The position numbers were made by a program, and so were the translations under genes. A stretch of 64,000 bases of DNA from Sphaerochaetaceae bacterium (GTDB taxonomy: Bacteria; Spirochaetota; Spirochaetia; Sphaerochaetales; Sphaerochaetaceae): the NCBI GenBank assembly GCA_024405015.1, contig JAKSPE010000010.1, positions 1-64,000 of the forward strand. The letters are read 5' to 3'. Under the pieces are notes generated by a model. It saw nothing but the letters and a program-made list of their open reading frames with translations. It did no database searches and had not been told where the DNA came from. Positions 50,763-58,018 of this stretch are shown one piece after another. Within the stretch, counting starts at the first letter, position 1, and each line of letters opens with the position of its first letter.

Positions 50763-50794
50763 AAAGGCCACTGCATACGCGGTGGCCTTTTTTG
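50763..50794. terminator. Bidirectional terminator between methyltransferase genes
   Basis: AAAGGCCACTGC (50763-50774), an ATAC loop and GCGGTGGCCTTT (50779-50790) form a 12-bp stem with one wobble pair. T runs leave on the plus strand (TTTTTT) and, less strongly, on the minus strand (TTTTCCTTTC). Confidence 0.92.
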
Positions 50795-50811
50795 TGTCCT
50801 AAGAGTTTTTG

Positions 50812-51666
50812 TTAGGCGTTTGTCATCTGCTGCTTGAGTGTGCTGATGAAGCTGTCGTTACAGCCACAGCATCCGCCAATGTAGGAGACGAAGTCCAGAG
50901 CTGGAGCAACTTCCTGAGCGAACTGCTCTGCGGTGTAAGGGACGGTTCCTGTGATTCCCACGGAGATCGGCTTTCCTGCATTTGGCTTGAAAATGAGAGG
51001 AAGGTCTGTGTATTCGCGGAACTGCTTGATGATTGGTACGGCAGAAGCAGGTCCCAAAGAGCAGTTGAGTCCGATGGCATCTGGTTTCAGAGGGGAGAGA
51101 CCCTCGACGACATCCTTGACGGACTGTCCCATAATGGTCTTTCCGACTGGCTCGAAGGACATAGAGCAGAAAACAGGAACGTCATAGCTCTTGGCGACGC
51201 GAAGAGCGACCTTCATCATTTCCACATCGATGAATGTCTGAAGAAGGATCAGATCTGGTTTCTCTTCCATACCGGCACCGATCTGCTGTCTGTACTGGTC
51301 TTCGACCTCTTCCTCTTCCAGGTCTCCATATGGCTCCATCAGCTGGGAGAGCGGACCAACGGAAAGACAGACCTTGACGTCTGTGCCTTTCACGCTTTCT
51401 TTTGCGATTCTTACGCCGGCTTTCACGACTTCGGCGATATCGAGCTTGGATGCTCTTTTGACGGTGTCAGGGTTTGCACCAAAGGTATTGGACAGGATGA
51501 TCTTGGCTCCGGCCTCGATATATCTTTTATGTAACTGGCTGACAAATTCAGGATGCTCAATGTTGTAGATCCAGACAGGAACCTTTTCAACGCCGCAAGA
51601 ATCGGCGATTTCCCACAGGGTTGTTCCTACTGCACCATCCAAAAGGACTGGTTTATTTGTAGACAT
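50812..51666 (-). CDS. Homocysteine S-methyltransferase (MetH N-terminal module type)
   Basis: 284-residue homocysteine-binding barrel. LLDGAVGTTLWE starts the family fold, ILSNTFGANPDTVK is near residue 58, and the zinc ligands are in GLNCSLGP near 203 and GGCCGC near 268. It matches the homocysteine module of cobalamin-dependent MetH, without pterin, B12 or activation domains. With the separate corrinoid protein and activation-domain protein it would complete a split methionine synthase. GGAG precedes ATG 51666. It faces away from metK, with tRNA-Gly between. Confidence 0.92.
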   Translation of the reverse strand: MSTNKPVLLDGAVGTTLWEIADSCGVEKVPVWIYNIEHPEFVSQLHKRYIEAGAKIILSNTFGANPDTVKRASKLDIAEVVKAGVRIAKESVKGTDVKVCLSVGPLSQLMEPYGDLEEEEVEDQYRQQIGAGMEEKPDLILLQTFIDVEMMKVALRVAKSYDVPVFCSMSFEPVGKTIMGQSVKDVVEGLSPLKPDAIGLNCSLGPASAVPIIKQFREYTDLPLIFKPNAGKPISVGITGTVPYTAEQFAQEVAPALDFVSYIGGCCGCNDSFISTLKQQMTNA

Positions 51667-51760
51667 ATGTAATTCTCCTATTCCTATTATTTTACTGTAT
51701 GATATGGGTCGTCAATTACAATATTTTATCAATTTTGGTGCATTTTAGTAATCGATTGGA

Positions 51761-51797
51761 AATAAAAAACCGGAAAGAACTAGGTTCCTTCCGGTTT
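51761..51797 (-). terminator. Terminator abutting tRNA-Gly
   Basis: AAACCGGAA and TTCCGGTTT outer arms (51797-51767 on the minus strand) enclose an inner GAAC/GTTC stem and exit into TTTTTTATTT. The stem begins 4 bases after the tRNA 3' end, as for tRNA-Leu. Confidence 0.92.
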
Positions 51798-51800
51798 GGA

Positions 51801-51872
51801 AGCAGCAGACGAGGATCGAACTCGCGTAGGCCACCTTGGCAAGGTGGTGCGTAACCACTACGCTACTGCTGC
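51801..51872 (-). tRNA. tRNA-Gly (GCC)
   Basis: 72 nt. Acceptor arms GCAGCAG and CTGCTGC pair; the anticodon stem-loop is ACCTTGCCAAGGT with anticodon GCC; the T arm contains GAGTTCGATCCTC. The discriminator is T, usual for glycine. CCA is not encoded. Confidence 0.97.
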
Positions 51873-51884
51873 ATGACAAGAGTG

Positions 51885-51913
51885 TTTATAGCATTTTTGA
51901 CAAACTTGCGCAA
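51885..51913 (-). promoter_or_regulatory. Promoter of tRNA-Gly
   Basis: TTGCGC (51913-51908), 17 bp, TATAAA (51890-51885) on the minus strand; the mature 5' end is 13 bases further on. Confidence 0.6.
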
Positions 51914-51994
51914 TAGCTACCAATAATTTTTTTTGTGTTGTATGGAATTTTGGTTTTCTGCCCGAAAATCATCGTTGTCTCTCGGTGCTGTTGT

Positions 51995-52022
51995 TGTATA
52001 GTTTTTGTCTTTTTACTATACT
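51995..52022 (+). promoter_or_regulatory. metK promoter
   Basis: TTGTAT (51995-52000), 16 bp, TATACT (52017-52022), predicting a start near 52029, about 10 bases before the aptamer. The same bases form an inverted repeat GTATAGT/ACTATAC (51996-52021), so a DNA-binding repressor is also possible. Confidence 0.55.
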
Positions 52023-52038
52023 GTTGCCACAATCGAAT

Positions 52039-52091
52039 CGACGGGATTTAAGCTCTACTTGCTCCGTCCGTAAAGAAAAGCTAAAGGAGGC
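52039..52091 (+). promoter_or_regulatory. SAM-II-class riboswitch upstream of metK
   Basis: The leader follows the SAM-II pseudoknot plan. P1 is GACGG (52040-52044) with CCGTC (52064-52068). The loop begins GATTT and ends CTTGC; after P1 comes CGTAAA, then GCTAAA (52080-52085) directly before the Shine-Dalgarno. The loop segment GCTCT (52052-52056) can pair with GGAGGC (52086-52091), with one bulge, to form the P2 pseudoknot and hide the ribosome site. SAM binding would then lower MetK translation. The ordered match of all conserved pieces, plus metK downstream, is the evidence; P2 is short. SAM-V is a close structural alternative. Confidence 0.72.
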
Positions 52092-52097
52092 GAAAAC

Positions 52098-53141
52098 ATG
52101 ACTTTGTTTTCTACCGAAATGGTCAGTAAGTACCATCCAGACAAGTATGCAGATCAGATTTCTGATGCTGTTCTCACCACCATCCTGAAAGATGACCCAA
52201 AGGCCCATGTCGCATGTGAGTGCATGGTCAAGGACGATGTCGTCATTCTGGGAGGAGAAATCACCACAACTGCCACACCTGATTACTGGGAGATTGTGAA
52301 CTCTGTTGCCACAAAACTCGGCTACAGCGTCAAGGAGTTCAGAAACTACATCAACACACAGTCCCCACAGATCCAGAACGCTGTTGATTCAGATGAGAAC
52401 GTCGGTGCAGGCGACCAGGGAATGATGTTCGGCTATGCCACAAAGGGCGGCAAGTACTACCTCCCTTATGGTCAGGAAGTTGCCATCGATATCATCAAGG
52501 CCATTGAGGACGATATCCGCGACAATGCAGACTCCATTTTCCAGGGCGATGCCAAGACACAGGTCACAACAGATGTCAGTGTCCCAGGTTATGAGAAGCC
52601 AATTGATACTATTCTTGTTTCCGTTTGCCACAAGGAAGGTTACACCCTTGAGCAGGTTCAGGATTATGTGAAGGCACTTCTTGAGAAGAAGGGCATTCCA
52701 CAGGCCAAGAGACTTCTTCTCAATCCTGCAGGTATCTGGACCATCGGAGGCCCAACCGCTGACTGTGGTCTCACTGGAAGAAAGATCGTCTGTGACCAGT
52801 ATGGCGGTTACGCTCCAGTCGGTGGTGGTGCATTCAGCGGAAAGGACCCTTCCAAGGTTGATAGAAGCGCTTGCTACATGGCTAGAAAGATTGCTGTTGA
52901 GATGGTGAAGAAGTATGGCTTTGAGGAGTGCACCGTTCAGCTTGCCTATGCCATCGGCGTCAGCGAGCCTGTATCGGTTAGCGCCATCGGCACCAAGGCA
53001 GACAACACAACAGTTGATGTTGGTGAAGAGGTCAGATCTTCCTACAACCTCACACCAGGTGGAATCATCAAGACTCTTGGTCTGACAGAGCTTGACTATG
53101 CAACCATCGCTGGTGGAAACCACATGATCCAGTTCGTCTGA
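52098..53141 (+). CDS. metK: S-adenosylmethionine synthetase (short, divergent MetK)
   Basis: 347-residue SAM synthetase making AdoMet from ATP and methionine. Core motifs are present: YHPDKYADQISDA (the ATP-site His and Asp), GAGDQGMMFGYA, and GGGAFSGKDPSKVDRSA. It is about 35 residues shorter than common bacterial MetK. The opening block reads FSTEMVSKYHPDK instead of the usual T-S-E-S-V-x-E-G-HPDK, so it belongs to a divergent subgroup. AAAGGAGG precedes ATG 52098 and lies inside the predicted riboswitch. It completes the methyl-to-SAM route suggested by the upstream genes. Confidence 0.94.
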   Translation: MTLFSTEMVSKYHPDKYADQISDAVLTTILKDDPKAHVACECMVKDDVVILGGEITTTATPDYWEIVNSVATKLGYSVKEFRNYINTQSPQIQNAVDSDENVGAGDQGMMFGYATKGGKYYLPYGQEVAIDIIKAIEDDIRDNADSIFQGDAKTQVTTDVSVPGYEKPIDTILVSVCHKEGYTLEQVQDYVKALLEKKGIPQAKRLLLNPAGIWTIGGPTADCGLTGRKIVCDQYGGYAPVGGGAFSGKDPSKVDRSACYMARKIAVEMVKKYGFEECTVQLAYAIGVSEPVSVSAIGTKADNTTVDVGEEVRSSYNLTPGGIIKTLGLTELDYATIAGGNHMIQFV

Positions 53142-53474
53142 TCAGAGATCGGTATACTTTGTTGATTTGCCCCGTGCTTTGTCCACGGGGTATTTCTTTT
53201 CATTCTGGCGGATCTTTTCGAGAATGATTTCATCCAGATCCAGATGACATGCATCTGCCATCAGAATGCAGTAGTTGGCCACATCGGCAAGCTCTTCGCG
53301 AATCTTATCCATTCTGCTTTCTGCCGAGACGTCACTTCCGGACCACTGGAATACCTCCAAAAGCTCAGCTGCCTCAAGGCTGATGGAGATGGCAAGATCC
53401 TTTGGGTTGTGAAACTGCTTCCAGTCTCTGTCATCTCTGAATTTCAAAACGGCATCTCTGACATTCTTATCCAT
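53142..53474 (-). CDS. MazG-like nucleotide pyrophosphohydrolase
   Basis: 110-residue all-alpha NTP pyrophosphatase of the MazG/dCTPase type. The metal-binding acidic helices are ISLEAAELLEVFQW near residue 31 and REELADVANYCILMAD near 59. Enzymes of this size hydrolyse dCTP or modified dNTPs in nucleotide-pool cleaning. AAGGAG precedes ATG 53474. The stop directly abuts the convergent metK stop. Confidence 0.86.
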   Translation of the reverse strand: MDKNVRDAVLKFRDDRDWKQFHNPKDLAISISLEAAELLEVFQWSGSDVSAESRMDKIREELADVANYCILMADACHLDLDEIILEKIRQNEKKYPVDKARGKSTKYTDL

Positions 53475-53654
53475 GTGGTACTCCTTGGCCTGATTATAGC
53501 ATCACAAGGCATGTGTGGCTTATTCATTTTATGGTGAGTACCACAGAAATGAGTTTTTTTTCGTATTTTTGTCGTCTTTTTCGACAATTTCGGTTTTTTT
53601 GAGGGTTTTTTGTCGTGTTTTTCCTATGCCTTCTGTCCCTTTCCAAAACCATCT

Positions 53655-53683
53655 GACAAAGAAGAGGGGCCAGTTACGGCCCC
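53655..53683 (-). terminator. Likely terminator of adenine deaminase gene
   Basis: GGGGCC (53666-53671) and GGCCCC (53678-53683) make a 6-bp GC stem. The minus-strand exit is TCTTCTTTG. The 180 bp beyond it toward the MazG gene is T-rich on the plus strand with no gene. Confidence 0.65.
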
Positions 53684-53705
53684 AAAGCAATGAAAAAGAG
53701 GAAAA

Positions 53706-55448
53706 TCAAATGTCCAGCTCGACTGGAACAAAACCAAATTTGGCAAGATCGAACAGGCCCATGTCTGTGATCTTGATTTCCGGAATGACCGGAAGGGACA
53801 TGAAGCAGAGCGTCATGAACGGGTCAATGTCGTCATGGATGCCAAGCTTCTCTCTGGCCGTTTTCTGGATGCTGGCAAGTTTCTGTGCCACCACCTCACC
53901 AGGAAGGTCTGTCATAAGGCCTGCAATCTCGTGCTGAACCGATTCCAGAACCTTGCCGTCCTTGACTACCACCATGCCACCGCCCAGGCGAACAAGCTCG
54001 CCGACGGCAACTTCCATGTCCTTGTCGCTGTCACCGGCAACGATGACGTTATGGGAATCGTGGGCAACCGACGTGGCGACGGCTCCTCCCTTTAGGCCAA
54101 AGCCCTCAAGAAGTCCGATTCCGATGTTGCCGGTGCCATGATGGCGCTCGACCACCGAGATCTTGACGATATCATCGCCGTTTCTGTGCCAGATGCCGTT
54201 CTCATCCAATTGGACCTTTGCCTGTGACATGGCAGTGACGACAGACCCTGGAAGAATCTTCATGGTTCTCACGTTCTCGGACTTGAGTTTCAGGGCAAAG
54301 CGCTTTGCTTCATAGTCCTTGATGTTCATTTTTCCGCTTACGTTTTCAGGGGAGACATGCTGTGTCTGAACCAGGTATTTTTTGCTCGAGGCGACATGAC
54401 TTCCTGCGGTGTAGACATCCAGAACCTTCATGTCCTTGTCCAAGGAGGAGAGGAGCACGAAGTCCGCTCTGCGACCTGGGGCGATTGCGCCACGGTCAGA
54501 CAAGCCAAAGCATGTGGCTGCATTGATGGTTGCCATGCTGATTGCCACAATCGGGTCAACTCCCGCTGCAATTGCCATGCGGATGTTGTTGTCAATGTGA
54601 CCGATCTCCAACATGGTTTTTGCCTGACAGTCGTCGGTGCACATCAGACAGCGCTCTGCGTTTTTGCTATCCACTCCCTCGAGCAGGTTTAGAAGATCAT
54701 GACAGACGGTTCCCTGGCGCAGCAGCACATACATGCCGCGTCGAATTCTGGCGCGAAGGTCTTCAGCGGTAGCACATTCATGGTCGTTGGCGATACCTGC
54801 ACAGCTGTAGGCATCAAGGCCATGCAGAAGGCCAAGGTAATGGCCATCGATGACCTTTTTTGCATTCTTTGCGACCATGATCTTCTCAAGCACGGCATCG
54901 TCAGCGTTGCATACACCAACAAAATCCATGAGTTCTCCAAGTCCAAGAACCCTTGGATTGTCGATTCTGCTTGCGATGTCCGTTGCGGTAAGCTTGGCTC
55001 CAGCGTTCTCAAATGGGGTAGCCGGAACGCAGGAAGGGAATTGGAGGAACACCGAAAGGGGAAGTCCTTCAGAGGCCTTGAGCATGTAGTCAAGACCATC
55101 GACGCCACAGACGTTCACAATCTCATGTGGATCCGCAACGACGGTTGTGGTTCCGCATGGGATGACAAGACGGGAATACTCAGCCGGGGACAGGTGCGAT
55201 GACTCGATATGCAGATGGCTGTCGATGAAACCTGGAGCCATGTAGGCACCATTGGCATCTACCGTCTTGTAGGCTTCTGGAAAAAATGGTCCTCCAAAAC
55301 CTGCAAACATGCCGTCTGCGATATAGACTTCACCTTGGAACACTTCCTTGTTAAAGACATCAAGTATGTTGCAGTTCGTGATGCAGAGGTCTGCTGGGGC
55401 TCTTCCTGATGCTACTTCAATGAGATGTTTCAGCTGATTCTTGTCCAT
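53706..55448 (-). CDS. ade: Adenine deaminase
   Basis: 580-residue amidohydrolase that converts adenine to hypoxanthine. It has the metal-binding DSHLHIESSHL near residue 78, VADPHEIVNVCG near 108, GELMDFVGV near 172, MCTDDCQ near 270, and an intact C-terminal domain with VERHHGTGNIGIG near 415. AGGAG lies 8 bases before ATG 55448. It lies downstream of a purine permease on the same strand, separated by a strong hairpin, so expression may depend on read-through. Confidence 0.95.
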   Translation of the reverse strand: MDKNQLKHLIEVASGRAPADLCITNCNILDVFNKEVFQGEVYIADGMFAGFGGPFFPEAYKTVDANGAYMAPGFIDSHLHIESSHLSPAEYSRLVIPCGTTTVVADPHEIVNVCGVDGLDYMLKASEGLPLSVFLQFPSCVPATPFENAGAKLTATDIASRIDNPRVLGLGELMDFVGVCNADDAVLEKIMVAKNAKKVIDGHYLGLLHGLDAYSCAGIANDHECATAEDLRARIRRGMYVLLRQGTVCHDLLNLLEGVDSKNAERCLMCTDDCQAKTMLEIGHIDNNIRMAIAAGVDPIVAISMATINAATCFGLSDRGAIAPGRRADFVLLSSLDKDMKVLDVYTAGSHVASSKKYLVQTQHVSPENVSGKMNIKDYEAKRFALKLKSENVRTMKILPGSVVTAMSQAKVQLDENGIWHRNGDDIVKISVVERHHGTGNIGIGLLEGFGLKGGAVATSVAHDSHNVIVAGDSDKDMEVAVGELVRLGGGMVVVKDGKVLESVQHEIAGLMTDLPGEVVAQKLASIQKTAREKLGIHDDIDPFMTLCFMSLPVIPEIKITDMGLFDLAKFGFVPVELDI

Positions 55449-55469
55449 TTCATATCTCCTGATCTCTTT

Positions 55470-55500
55470 GAAAAACTGCCGCAGGCGAACCCGCGGCAGT
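55470..55500 (-). terminator. Terminator or attenuator between purine permease and ade
   Basis: ACTGCCGC (55500-55493 on the minus strand) and GCGGCAGT (55482-55475) form a perfect 8-bp stem followed by TTTTTC. It ends just 10 bases before the ade ribosome site, so ade translation requires read-through or a promoter inside the 78-bp gap. Confidence 0.88.
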
Positions 55501-55526
55501 GATCAACTCTTAAGGTTCAACATCCA

Positions 55527-56834
55527 TCAAAGGGTGTTTACGATGATTTTGACGATGAACAGTCCGAAGACAACCCATGTCATTGGGCTGATTTCTTTCA
55601 CCTTTCCACTGAATGCCTTGATGATGACAAAGAAGAGGATTCCGAACATGATACCGTTGGAGATGCTGTATGTGCAGACCATCATGAGGATACACATGAA
55701 TGCAGGAATTGCTTCTGTGAAGTCAGACCAGTCAACCTCTGTGACAGGAGTGATCATCATGACACCAACCAGAATCAGAGCTGGAGCTGTTGCGGCGCTT
55801 GGAATGGATCCGAACAGTGGCTCGAGGAAGAGTGAGAGGATGAAGAGGACTGCAACAGTGAGGGATGTCAGACCTGTTCTTCCACCTTCAGAAACACCAG
55901 AAGCGCTTTCAACGAAAGTTGTGACGGTTGATGTTCCGAGCATGGCACCGACGGTGGTTCCGACTGCATCGGCGAAAAGTGCTTCCTTGCAGTTTGGAAT
56001 GGTTCCATCAGCCTGGATCATGTTTGACTTTCCGGCACATCCGATGAGTGTTCCGACGGTGTCGAACATATCAACGAACAGGAAGGTGAACATGACGATG
56101 ATGAAATCGAATACGGATCTTCCGCTTGCAAAGATCTCCTTGAATGCGAATTCGCAGAAATATGGTGCGGATGGCAGGTAGGAGCCGCCAGCATAGGCTG
56201 TGACGCCGAATGGGATTCCAATGACGGTTGCGGCAATGATACCGATCAGAAGAGCTCCCTTGACCTTCTTGGCAAGGAGAATGCCTGTGATGATCAGGCC
56301 GAGGACTGTGACGATACAGGCTGGGCTCTTGATCCATTCTGGGTTGAGGTCAACAAGAGTTGCTCCACCAACGACAAGACCTGCATTCTGAAGTCCGATG
56401 AAGGCGATGAACAGTCCAATACCAGCACCGATAGCCTTCTTGAGGCCGGTTGGGATGCTGTTGACGATTGCCTCTCTGACGTTGCAGATGGTGAGAAGAA
56501 GGAAGATGATACCTTCAACAAAGATTGCTGTGAGAGCGAACTGCCAGCTGTAACCCATTCCAAGACATACGGTGTAGGTGAAGAATGCATTCAGTCCCAT
56601 GCCAGCGGAGAGTGCGAATGGCAGGTTTGCCAGAAGGCTCATGACCAGACAGGCGATAGCAGAAGCGATTGCGGTTGCTGCGAAGACCTTTCCGAATACC
56701 ATTCCGGTTCCAGTGGTCAGGATTCCTGGGTTTACGGCAAGGATGTAAGCCATTGTCATGAAGGTTGTGATACCAGCCATGATCTCGGTCTTGACATCTG
56801 TTCCTCTTTCCTTGAGTTTGAAGAATTTTTCCAT
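55527..56834 (-). CDS. NCS2/AzgA-type purine permease
   Basis: 435-residue permease for adenine, guanine or hypoxanthine. The start FKLKERGTDVKTEIMAGITTFMTMAYILAVNP is diagnostic of the PbuG/AzgA branch; FVDMFDTVGTLIG and SASGVSEGGRTGLTSL follow. About 12-14 membrane segments. ATG at 56834 has AAGGAG upstream. It supplies substrate for adenine deaminase encoded next. Confidence 0.93.
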   Translation of the reverse strand: MEKFFKLKERGTDVKTEIMAGITTFMTMAYILAVNPGILTTGTGMVFGKVFAATAIASAIACLVMSLLANLPFALSAGMGLNAFFTYTVCLGMGYSWQFALTAIFVEGIIFLLLTICNVREAIVNSIPTGLKKAIGAGIGLFIAFIGLQNAGLVVGGATLVDLNPEWIKSPACIVTVLGLIITGILLAKKVKGALLIGIIAATVIGIPFGVTAYAGGSYLPSAPYFCEFAFKEIFASGRSVFDFIIVMFTFLFVDMFDTVGTLIGCAGKSNMIQADGTIPNCKEALFADAVGTTVGAMLGTSTVTTFVESASGVSEGGRTGLTSLTVAVLFILSLFLEPLFGSIPSAATAPALILVGVMMITPVTEVDWSDFTEAIPAFMCILMMVCTYSISNGIMFGILFFVIIKAFSGKVKEISPMTWVVFGLFIVKIIVNTL

Positions 56835-56869
56835 GGTCAACTCCTTTATTGTGGTTATTTGACAATGCA

Positions 56870-56898
56870 ATTCTAGAACGGCATTTTTCAGTTGTAAA
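56870..56898 (-). promoter_or_regulatory. Purine permease promoter
   Basis: TTTACA (about 56898-56893), 17 bp, TAGAAT (about 56875-56870) on the minus strand; coordinates may be off by one. A CGCAATG/CATTGCG inverted repeat lies just upstream, around 56918-56942, and may be an operator. I see no purine riboswitch in the short leader. Confidence 0.6.
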
Positions 56899-56999
56899 GA
56901 AAAAAATGATTTAAATCGCAATGAAAAAGATGACCATTGCGGAAAACATAAATATAACAGATAAAAATTGAGTGAAATTTCTTTGTTGAACGTGAGTCG

Positions 57000-57054
57000 C
57001 CTTTGGGGCTATTATGAATTCATACAGGATGATTCCCAGATTCCGCCCCAAAGG
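57000..57054 (+). promoter_or_regulatory. Long-range hairpin sequestering a ribosome-binding site
   Basis: CCTTTGGGGC (57000-57009) is the exact complement of GCCCCAAAGG (57045-57054). The second arm includes the AAGG of the Shine-Dalgarno AAGGAAG used by ATG 57063. The 35-base loop holds an ATG (57014) that opens an 18-codon frame ending at 57073, just past the main start. Confidence 0.55.
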
Positions 57055-57062
57055 AAGATCCC

Positions 57063-57941
57063 ATGACTCATGACACTCTATTTCAATATTATATGAAGCG
57101 TAGGACTGTGTACGATCCAAATAACCGCCCTGATTACACAAAGAGAAGGACCTTCATCTCCGTTCCGGTTCCTGAGAATCTTGTGTTGGAAGAGATGCAG
57201 ATGGCAGGGGTGGACGGCGAGCTGATTCGCCACAAGAATGCTCCTTCCAAAAAGGTTGTCCTGTTCATTCATGGGGGATCTTTCACCAGCTGTGACAAGG
57301 GCAGCGACAGATCCGTCTGTTTCTATATTGTTCTGCATAGCGATCTTGATGTGTACAACACCAACTATGCTCTCGCACCGGAGCATCCGTTCCCACAGGG
57401 GCTTAATGATGTCTACAACGTGTATCTGAGCCTTGTTGCCGACTACGGCGCCAAGAACGTCATCGTCATGGGCGAAAGTGCTGGTGCGACCCTGGCTTTG
57501 GGGCTTTGCAACCGCGCCAAGGCAAACGGTGTGGCTCTTCCTGCCTGCATTGTCCTTTTATCTCCGCCGGTTCAGGCCGAAAAGTCTCTTCCAAGTTACA
57601 CGGCAAATTACGATACCGACTGCATGGTAAGCAATTTCCTGGAGGAAAGCTGGGCAGAGTATTTCCAGACAACCGATCCTGAGGTTCTCTCCAGTGCAGA
57701 GGCTAGCCCAATCAACGGAGATTTCACAGGCTTTCCACCGACGGTCGTCTTTGCCTCCGACAGCGAAATCCTTTTGGATGATGCCCGCATGCTGGAAAAG
57801 AAGATGACCGAGCAGGGTGCCTACTGCGCTCTCGAAATCGGACACAATCTCATACACGTCTATCCGATCTACGTAAACCTCCCAGAAGGGAAGCAGGCCA
57901 TGGATCGGGCGCTTGCCTTCATGACACGCGCCGTCCATTGA
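57063..57941 (+). CDS. Alpha/beta hydrolase (HSL-like esterase)
   Basis: 292-residue carboxylesterase-type enzyme. The oxyanion-hole motif FIHGGSFTS is near residue 71, the nucleophile elbow GESAGATLAL near 138, and the acid/His pair is in FASDSEILLDDARM and GHNLIHVYP. No signal peptide, so cytoplasmic. Substrate unknown. Its Shine-Dalgarno AAGGAAG lies in a 10-bp hairpin arm, so translation is probably conditional. It stands alone between the purine genes and the SPFH operon. Confidence 0.87.
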   Translation: MTHDTLFQYYMKRRTVYDPNNRPDYTKRRTFISVPVPENLVLEEMQMAGVDGELIRHKNAPSKKVVLFIHGGSFTSCDKGSDRSVCFYIVLHSDLDVYNTNYALAPEHPFPQGLNDVYNVYLSLVADYGAKNVIVMGESAGATLALGLCNRAKANGVALPACIVLLSPPVQAEKSLPSYTANYDTDCMVSNFLEESWAEYFQTTDPEVLSSAEASPINGDFTGFPPTVVFASDSEILLDDARMLEKKMTEQGAYCALEIGHNLIHVYPIYVNLPEGKQAMDRALAFMTRAVH

Positions 57942-57960
57942 CAGCAGAATTTCCTGATGC

Positions 57961-57999
57961 TTGACGATTTTTCACTTCGGTGATATCTTTTTGATATCA
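57961..57999 (+). promoter_or_regulatory. Promoter and palindrome of the SPFH gene
   Basis: TTGACG (57961-57966), 17 bp, TATCTT (57984-57989). The -10 lies inside an inverted repeat TGATATC (57981-57987)/GATATCA (57993-57999). The downstream gene for a ribbon-helix-helix protein makes autoregulation at this site plausible. Confidence 0.45.
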
Positions 58000-58018
58000 T
58001 GATGATAGGAGGTATCAC

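Noticed and set aside
56835-57000. Possible purine riboswitch ahead of the permease gene
   Set aside because: The predicted leader is only about 30 bases, too short for the aptamer, and the conserved loop pieces are absent.
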